Positions 59,317 through 64,000 of a DNA stretch of 64,000 bases are shown here, in pieces. The stretch covers positions 20,085 through 84,084 of the forward strand of contig NZ_JARVKW010000030.1 in assembly GCF_029813775.1 (NCBI RefSeq), in the 5' to 3' direction. Positions within the stretch are counted from its first letter, which is position 1. The number at the start of each line of letters is the position of its first letter. Under the pieces are notes generated by a model. The model did no database searches. It was not told the DNA's origin and was given only the letters and a program-made list of their open reading frames with translations. Origin of the DNA: Streptomyces sp. DH24 (GTDB lineage: Bacteria; Actinomycetota; Actinomycetes; Streptomycetales; Streptomycetaceae). Position numbers and translations under genes: made by a program.

Positions 59317-59375
59317 TTTCGTGTGCGATGTACGTGCTCACGCGTGCGTGCGCGTAGCCAGGAAGGAAACGGCCG

Positions 59376-60875
59376 CTGACTGTCCACGACCTCAACCAGC
59401 TCCTGCTCGTCTGCTCGCTCGTCCTGCTCGTCGCCGTCGCAGCGGTCCGGATCTCCTCGCGCAGCGGGCTCCCCAGCCTGCTCATCTACCTGGCCATCGG
59501 CGTCGCCATGGGCCAGGACGGCATCGCAGGCATCCACTTCGACAACGCCGAACTGACCCAGGTCATCGGATACGGGGCCCTCGTCGTGATCCTGGCCGAG
59601 GGCGGTCTCGGCACGAAGTGGTCGGAGATCAAACCGGCGCTGCCCTCGGCGTCCGCGCTGGCCGTGGTGGGCGTCGCGGTGAGCGTCGGCGTCACGGCGG
59701 CCGCGGCGCACTACCTGATCGGGCTGGAGTGGCGCCAGGCGCTCATCATCGGGGCGGTGGTGTCCTCGACGGACGCCGCGGCGGTCTTCTCGGTGCTGCG
59801 CAAAGTGCCCCTCCCCGCGCGCGTGACGGGCACGCTGGAGGCCGAGTCCGGCTTCAACGACGCCCCGGTGGTCATCCTGGTCGTCGCCTTCTCCACGGCC
59901 GGTCCGATCGAGCACTGGTACGTCCTGATCGGCGAGATCCTCCTGGAGCTGGCCATCGGCGCCGCCATCGGCCTCGCGGTCGGCTGGCTCGGCGCCTGGG
60001 GACTGCGGCACGTGGCGCTGCCCGCCTCCGGCCTCTACCCGATCGCCGTCATGGCCATCGCCGTCACGGCGTACGCGGCGGGCGCCATCGCGCACGGCAG
60101 CGGCTTCCTCGCCGTCTATCTCGCCGCGATGATGATGGGCAACGCGCGCCTGCCGCACTGGCCCGCCACCCGGGGCTTCGCCGAAGGGCTCGGCTGGATG
60201 GCGCAGATCGGCATGTTCGTCCTGCTCGGCCTGCTGGTCACACCGCACGAACTGGCCGACGACTTCCTGCCCGCCCTCCTCATCGGCCTGGTGCTGACCA
60301 TGGTCGCCCGCCCGCTGAGCATCGTCCTCGGCCTGCTGCCGTTCCGCGTGCCCTGGCAGGAGCAGGCGCTGATGTCCTGGGCCGGGCTGCGCGGCGCCGT
60401 GCCCATCATCCTGGCGACGATCCCCATGGTCGAGGGCGTCGCCGGCAGCCGCCGGATCTTCAACCTCGTGTTCGTGCTGGTCGTCGTCTACACCCTGGTC
60501 CAGGGGCCGACGCTGCCGTGGCTGGCCCGCAAGCTGCATCTGGGCCAGGACGCCGAGGCCGCCGACCTCGGCATCGAGTCGGCGCCGCTGGAGCGGCTGC
60601 GCGGGCATCTGCTGTCGTTCTCGATCCCCAAGGGTTCGCGCATGCACGGCGTCGAGGTGGGCGAGCTGCGGCTGCCGCCCGGCGCGGCCGTCACCCTCGT
60701 GGTGCGCGACGGGCAGTCCTTCGTGCCGCTGCCGACGACCGTGCTGCAACGCGGCGACGAACTGCTGGTGGTCGCCACCGACCCGGTCCGGGACGCCGCC
60801 GAACGCCGCCTGCGCGCGGTCGGACACGGCGGCAAGCTGGCCGGCTGGCTCGGCGCGGACGGGCCCGCGCCCTGA
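59376..60875 (+). CDS. Potassium/proton antiporter (CPA1, NhaP2/CvrA type), likely CTG start
   Basis: This 499-residue membrane protein has about twelve helices with CPA1 landmarks (LAEGGLGTKWSEIKPAL, SSTDAAAVFSVLRKVPL, ESGFNDAPVV with the transport Asp, and AGLRGAVPIILATIP). A TrkA-C regulatory domain is at the C-terminus (about 415-480: GVEVGELRLPPGAAVTLVV). An in-frame stop at 59355 and absence of ATG, GTG or TTG before 59508 leave CTG 59376 as the only start that keeps helix 1. GGAAGGA lies 8 nt before it, and the protein then begins like its relatives (xTVHDLNQLLLVCSL). Confidence 0.88.
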   Translation: MTVHDLNQLLLVCSLVLLVAVAAVRISSRSGLPSLLIYLAIGVAMGQDGIAGIHFDNAELTQVIGYGALVVILAEGGLGTKWSEIKPALPSASALAVVGVAVSVGVTAAAAHYLIGLEWRQALIIGAVVSSTDAAAVFSVLRKVPLPARVTGTLEAESGFNDAPVVILVVAFSTAGPIEHWYVLIGEILLELAIGAAIGLAVGWLGAWGLRHVALPASGLYPIAVMAIAVTAYAAGAIAHGSGFLAVYLAAMMMGNARLPHWPATRGFAEGLGWMAQIGMFVLLGLLVTPHELADDFLPALLIGLVLTMVARPLSIVLGLLPFRVPWQEQALMSWAGLRGAVPIILATIPMVEGVAGSRRIFNLVFVLVVVYTLVQGPTLPWLARKLHLGQDAEAADLGIESAPLERLRGHLLSFSIPKGSRMHGVEVGELRLPPGAAVTLVVRDGQSFVPLPTTVLQRGDELLVVATDPVRDAAERRLRAVGHGGKLAGWLGADGPAP

Positions 60876-61156
60876 CACCGCGCCGCCCCCAGCCGCGCCA
60901 ACGCCGGATATTCGCAGGCGGGGCCCCTGATGGTGCTCATTTTCACAGGAACACCGCCGCCAGTTACCTGTACGATGAAGGCGCACCAGATCGAACCAAC
61001 TCTGCCTGACGCAGAGCTGGCGCGACCGTATGGCGGCCGGCACGCCCCTGCTGAAGCGGGCCCGGTATCTACCGCAGTTCCGCGCAAGAGGACAGCTCTC
61101 GGCGCCGCCCCCGCACGCACGGGGCCGCGCTACCAGGCGGCAGAAAGGCACGGGCC

Positions 61157-62443
61157 GTGGCGACCACGGTCACCTCGTCGAAGAACTCGGCGGCGGCCTC
61201 CCGCCCGGGATACCTCCAGCTGCTGCGCACCCGCGGCGCCTGGACGTTCCTGCTCCCCGGCTTCGCGGCACGCCAGCCGTTCGCGATGCTCACCATCTCC
61301 ATCGTGCTGCTGGTGCAGCACACCACCGGCTCCTACGGCGCGGCCGGCGCCGCGGCGGCCGTCACCGGCGTCTCCATGGCGGTGTTCGCGCCCTTCACCG
61401 GCCGGCTCGCCGACCGCTACGGGCAGCGCTCCGTCCTGATCCCCGGCGTGCTCCTGCACACCCTGTCGGGCCTGACGCTCACCGCGCTCGCCCTCGCGGA
61501 CGCCCCCCTGTGGGCGCTGTTCGCGGCGGCCGTCCCCACCGGTGCCTCCGTGCCGCAGGTCGGCCCCATGGTCCGCGCCCGCTGGGGCGTCACCCTGAAG
61601 GACTCGCCCCTGATGACGACGGCGGCGGCCTTCGAGTCCGTCACCGACGAGCTGACCTTCGTCGTCGGACCGCTGCTGGCCACCGCCCTGTGCACGGCCG
61701 TCCACCCGGCCGCCGGGCTGGTGACCGAGGCCGCGCTGACCCTCGTCGGCGGTCTGCTGTTCGCCGCGCAGAAGACCACCCAGCCGTCGGTCGCGCCCCG
61801 CGGGCACGCACGCGTGGAGCACGTCTCCGCCCTGCGCGTCCCCGGCGTGCGCGTGCTGATCGTGACGTTCCTCGGCATCGGGTCCGTCTTCGGCGGCATG
61901 CAGGTCTCCCTCGCCGCGTTCACCGAGTCGATCGGCGAGCCCGGCCTGAACGGCGTCCTGTACGGCGTCTTCGCCGCGGGCAACATGCTCTCCGGCATCG
62001 CCTGCGGAGCCATCGCCTGGAAGGCCGCCCCGCACCGGCGCCTGGTCGTCGGCTACACCGCGCTCGCGCTGGCCGCGTCCGGCCTGTGGGCCGCCCACTC
62101 GGTGCTGCTCCTCGCCGGGCTCGGCCTGCTGGTCGGCATGTGCATCGCGCCCGCGCTGATCACCGGCTACACCCTGGTCGAGGACCTGGTCCCGGCCGGC
62201 GCCCGCACCGAGGCGTTCACCTGGCTGACGGGCGCCGTGGCGCTCGGGCAGGCGGCGGCCGTCACGGTCGCCGGACAACTGGAGGACCGCTACTGGGGCG
62301 GTGCCGGTTTCCTGGTCCCGGCGGGCGGCACACTGCTCGCCCTGATCACCCTGCTGGCGCTGCGCTCCCGGTTGGTGGCACGCTCCCCCGGGCGCACGGT
62401 CGCACGTGGCGTGGGTCACCGCGTGCCGGTGGCAGTGGACTGA
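61157..62443 (+). CDS. MFS transporter
   Basis: The 428-residue protein has twelve predicted membrane helices. The loop 2-3 signature reads GRLADRYGQRSVLIPG near residue 90, and a repeat-like segment is near residue 280. It has the look of a drug or sugar-efflux major facilitator; the substrate is not evident. The GTG at 61157 follows a GGCAGAAAGG segment. The 280 bp before it contain only promoter-like sequence (TACGAT) and no gene I trust. Confidence 0.85.
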   Translation: MATTVTSSKNSAAASRPGYLQLLRTRGAWTFLLPGFAARQPFAMLTISIVLLVQHTTGSYGAAGAAAAVTGVSMAVFAPFTGRLADRYGQRSVLIPGVLLHTLSGLTLTALALADAPLWALFAAAVPTGASVPQVGPMVRARWGVTLKDSPLMTTAAAFESVTDELTFVVGPLLATALCTAVHPAAGLVTEAALTLVGGLLFAAQKTTQPSVAPRGHARVEHVSALRVPGVRVLIVTFLGIGSVFGGMQVSLAAFTESIGEPGLNGVLYGVFAAGNMLSGIACGAIAWKAAPHRRLVVGYTALALAASGLWAAHSVLLLAGLGLLVGMCIAPALITGYTLVEDLVPAGARTEAFTWLTGAVALGQAAAVTVAGQLEDRYWGGAGFLVPAGGTLLALITLLALRSRLVARSPGRTVARGVGHRVPVAVD

Positions 62444-62473
62444 GCGGCCGGAATACGTCACTATGGACCGTCG

Positions 62474-62500
62474 TTAGCACTCATCGAGTGAGAGTGCCAG
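62474..62500. promoter_or_regulatory. CIRCE element (HrcA operator) before fmdB-like gene
   Basis: TTAGCACTC-N9-GAGTGCCAG matches the CIRCE consensus TTAGCACTC-N9-GAGTGCTAA at 16 of 18 arm positions with the exact 9-nt spacer. It ends just before the GGAGG ribosome site, so HrcA could block both transcription and leader access. Confidence 0.8.
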
Positions 62501-62510
62501 GAGGAAGACA

Positions 62511-62828
62511 GTGCCGACCTACCAGTACCAGTGCACCGAGTGCGGCGAGGGCCTCGAGGCGGTGCAGAAGTTCACCGACGACGCCCTGACCGAGTGCCCG
62601 AACTGCAAGGGGCGCCTGAAGAAGGTGTTCTCGGCAGTCGGCATCGTCTTCAAGGGCTCCGGCTTCTACCGCAACGACAGCCGCGGCTCCTCGTCGAGCA
62701 GCACGCCGGCGTCCGCGAAGTCGTCTTCGTCGTCGTCCTCGTCGTCCTCGTCGTCGACGTCCTCCTCGGACTCGGGCTCCTCCTCGTCGGGCTCCGGCAG
62801 CTCCACGAGCAGCAGCACCGCCGCGTAG
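62511..62828 (+). CDS. FmdB-family zinc ribbon protein with poly-Ser tail
   Basis: The 105-residue protein starts MPTYQYQCTECGEGLEAVQKF and has a second Cys pair in CPNCKGRL, so one zinc is expected; FKGSGFYRND is the conserved FmdB end. The last 45 residues are almost only Ser with Thr, Gly and Ala, encoded by runs of TCG and TCC. FmdB proteins are regulators of unsettled function. The CIRCE element upstream suggests heat-shock control. Confidence 0.88.
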   Translation: MPTYQYQCTECGEGLEAVQKFTDDALTECPNCKGRLKKVFSAVGIVFKGSGFYRNDSRGSSSSSTPASAKSSSSSSSSSSSSTSSSDSGSSSSGSGSSTSSSTAA

Positions 62829-62863
62829 CACCGCGCGCTTCACGCGCACGCCGAATTCCTCAC

Positions 62864-62893
62864 GGACCCTGTCGCCATCGGGCGACGGGGTCC
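62864..62893 (+). terminator. Hairpin after the fmdB-like gene
   Basis: GGACCCTGTCGCC (62864-62876) pairs with GGCGACGGGGTCC (62881-62893) with one T-G wobble around ATCG. Confidence 0.7.
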
Positions 62894-62924
62894 TTGCGTG
62901 CCTGGTGAGGGCGGGGCCGGGGGT

Positions 62925-63075
62925 CTGGGCGGTCGCGCGAGGGGGCGGGGTGCGGCGGACGGAGCGAGGCGGCCGGGTGCGGCGGTCGAGGGTGCGGCGG
63001 TCGGGGCGAGGGGGCCGGGTGCGGCGGTCAGGGTAAGGGGGTGGGGTGTGGCAGTCGGGCCGAGGGGGCCCGGGT
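62925..63075. repeat. G-rich degenerate repeats before mtnP
   Basis: The 150 bp hold four or more imperfect copies of GAGGGGGCCGGGTGCGGCGG. They lie between the fmdB terminator and the mtnP start. G-runs are frequent, so the non-template strand could form G-quadruplexes. Confidence 0.55.
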
Positions 63076-63103
63076 GTCATGGCCGTGCGGCTAGGGTCGG
63101 GGC

Positions 63104-63946
63104 ATGGCGAACAAGGCGAACGCCGAGATCGGCGTGATCGGCGGCTCCGGTTTCTACTCGTTCCTGGACGACGTGACCGAGATAGAGGTCGACACTCCCT
63201 ACGGGCAGCCCAGCGACTCCCTCTTCCTCGGCGAGGTCGCCGGCCGGCGGGTCGCCTTCCTCCCCCGGCACGGACGCGGCCACCATCTGCCGCCGCACCG
63301 CATCAACTACCGGGCCAACCTGTGGGCGCTGCGGTCGGTGGGCGTGCGGCAGGTCCTCGGCCCGTGCGCGGTGGGCGGGCTGCGCCCCGAGTACGGTCCG
63401 GGCACGCTGCTCGTGCCGGACCAGCTCGTCGACCGCACGAAGTCCCGCGCCAACTCCTACTTCGACGGGCTGCCGTTGCCCGACGGCACGGTGCCGAACG
63501 TGGTGCACGTGTCCCTGGCCGACCCCTACTGCCCCACCGGGCGCACGGCCGCGCTGAAGGCGGCACGCGGCCGGGACTGGGAGGCGGTGGACGGCGGCAC
63601 GCTGGTCGTGGTCGAGGGCCCGCGCTTCTCGACCCGCGCGGAATCGCTGTGGCACCAGGCGCAGGGCTGGTCCGTGGTGGGCATGACCGGCCACCCCGAG
63701 GCCGCGCTCGCCCGTGAGCTGGAGCTCTGCTACACCTCGCTGACCCTGGTCACCGACCTCGACGCGGGCGCCGAGACGGGTGAGGGTGTCTCGCACGACG
63801 AGGTGCTGCGGGTCTTCGCGGCGAACGTGGACCGGCTGCGGGGCGTGATCTTCGACGCGGTGTCGGCACTGCCGACGACGGAGGAGCGGGACTGCCTGTG
63901 CAGGTCGGCGCTGGGCGGGATGGATCCGGGGCTCGCGCTGCCGTAG
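63104..63946 (+). CDS. mtnP: S-methyl-5'-thioadenosine phosphorylase
   Basis: MtnP cleaves methylthioadenosine to adenine and methylthioribose-1-phosphate for methionine salvage. The 280-residue protein shows the phosphorylase pattern IGVIGGSGFYSFLDD, the phosphate-binding PRHGRGHHLPPHRINYRA, GTLVVVEGPRFSTRAES and GMTGHPEAALARELELCY, all in order. The ATG at 63104 lies 29 bp past the G-rich repeats. Confidence 0.92.
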   Translation: MANKANAEIGVIGGSGFYSFLDDVTEIEVDTPYGQPSDSLFLGEVAGRRVAFLPRHGRGHHLPPHRINYRANLWALRSVGVRQVLGPCAVGGLRPEYGPGTLLVPDQLVDRTKSRANSYFDGLPLPDGTVPNVVHVSLADPYCPTGRTAALKAARGRDWEAVDGGTLVVVEGPRFSTRAESLWHQAQGWSVVGMTGHPEAALARELELCYTSLTLVTDLDAGAETGEGVSHDEVLRVFAANVDRLRGVIFDAVSALPTTEERDCLCRSALGGMDPGLALP

Positions 63947-63993
63947 GGGCGGGGGCCGTCGGGGCGTGGGGCGGGGGCCGTCGGGGCGTGGGC
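63946..63993. repeat. 22-bp tandem repeat after mtnP
   Basis: The unit GGGGCGGGGGCCGTCGGGGCGT occurs twice without a gap (63946, 63968) and a third copy begins. It follows the mtnP stop directly; the window ends shortly after. Confidence 0.7.
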
Positions 63994-64000
63994 CGAGGGC

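Noticed and set aside
59177..59375. c-di-AMP (ydaO) riboswitch before the antiporter, or before rpfB at 3046-3196
   Set aside because: Both gene types can carry one, but I could not find the conserved core sequences in either leader.
1..64000. CRISPR array or insertion sequence
   Set aside because: No regularly spaced repeat with unique spacers and no transposase were seen. The repeat arrays found are short, G+C-rich and tandem.

Overview
The window is Streptomyces-type actinobacterial chromosome. Codon use is very high in G+C, GTG starts and 4-bp start/stop overlaps are common, and it carries actinobacterial markers (RpfB, SsgA-like protein, SepX/GlpR, Pmt, tandem secreted-type PBPs, tricorn peptidase). 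The gene order ispE-rsmA-rpfB-tatD-rsmI-pmt-PBP-PBP-ssgE-nikMNQO is, from memory, that of the S. coelicolor SCO3148-3164 region.

Left chromosomal part (1-6.9 kb): a leftward housekeeping run (ispE, rsmA, rpfB, tatD, rsmI) and a divergent protein O-mannosyltransferase (pmt).

Integrated element (about 6,835-23,612; 16.8 kb): an actinomycete integrative and conjugative element (AICE) inserted inside the 3' end of pmt. A 20-bp identical core lies at both ends. The element supplies a substitute 69-nt pmt tail at the left, and the original tail is left as a remnant at the right. Left to right it holds: a hypothetical gene; a low-G+C cargo gene of the TIGR04141/DUF6119 type; a GntR-Nudix fusion regulator with a matching palindromic operator; a convergent XRE regulator; a rightward operon of RapZ-C domain protein, DUF6284, a PycTM-like membrane protein, an Spd-type membrane protein, a GGDEF protein, an RRQRL zinc protein and a small coiled protein; the TraB/FtsK translocase followed by a clt-like repeat cluster; a second spread protein; a cytosine methyltransferase; a Prim-Pol primase; an SF3 helicase; Xis; and a tyrosine integrase next to attR. 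The most unusual parts are the coupled PycTM-like/GGDEF pair inside the transfer operon, the GntR-Nudix fusion with its operators, and the integration into a host gene needed for protein glycosylation.

Centre (23.7-39.4 kb): two paralogous penicillin-binding proteins, SsgE-like protein, a Nur-box-controlled nickel/cobalt ECF transporter with an OhrR-type regulator in its operon, a serine beta-lactamase-like esterase, a SpoIIE-type phosphatase, a MASE1 membrane sensor, DUF1876, an EamA permease with a YbaK deacylase, and a TetR-MMPL export pair.

Right part (39.6-64 kb): tricorn peptidase; a MerR-flanked FMO-hydrolase-SDR operon; exonuclease III; acetyltransferase; hydrolase; tRNA-Ala(CGC); a division/molybdopterin cluster (sepX/glpR, rimJ-like, mogA, moaC, glp/moeA, galU) in which the sepX/glpR reading frame looks broken by one base; 5-formyl-THF cyclo-ligase; a penicillin acylase family enzyme; a K+/H+ antiporter that appears to start at CTG; an MFS transporter; a CIRCE-controlled FmdB zinc-ribbon gene; and mtnP.
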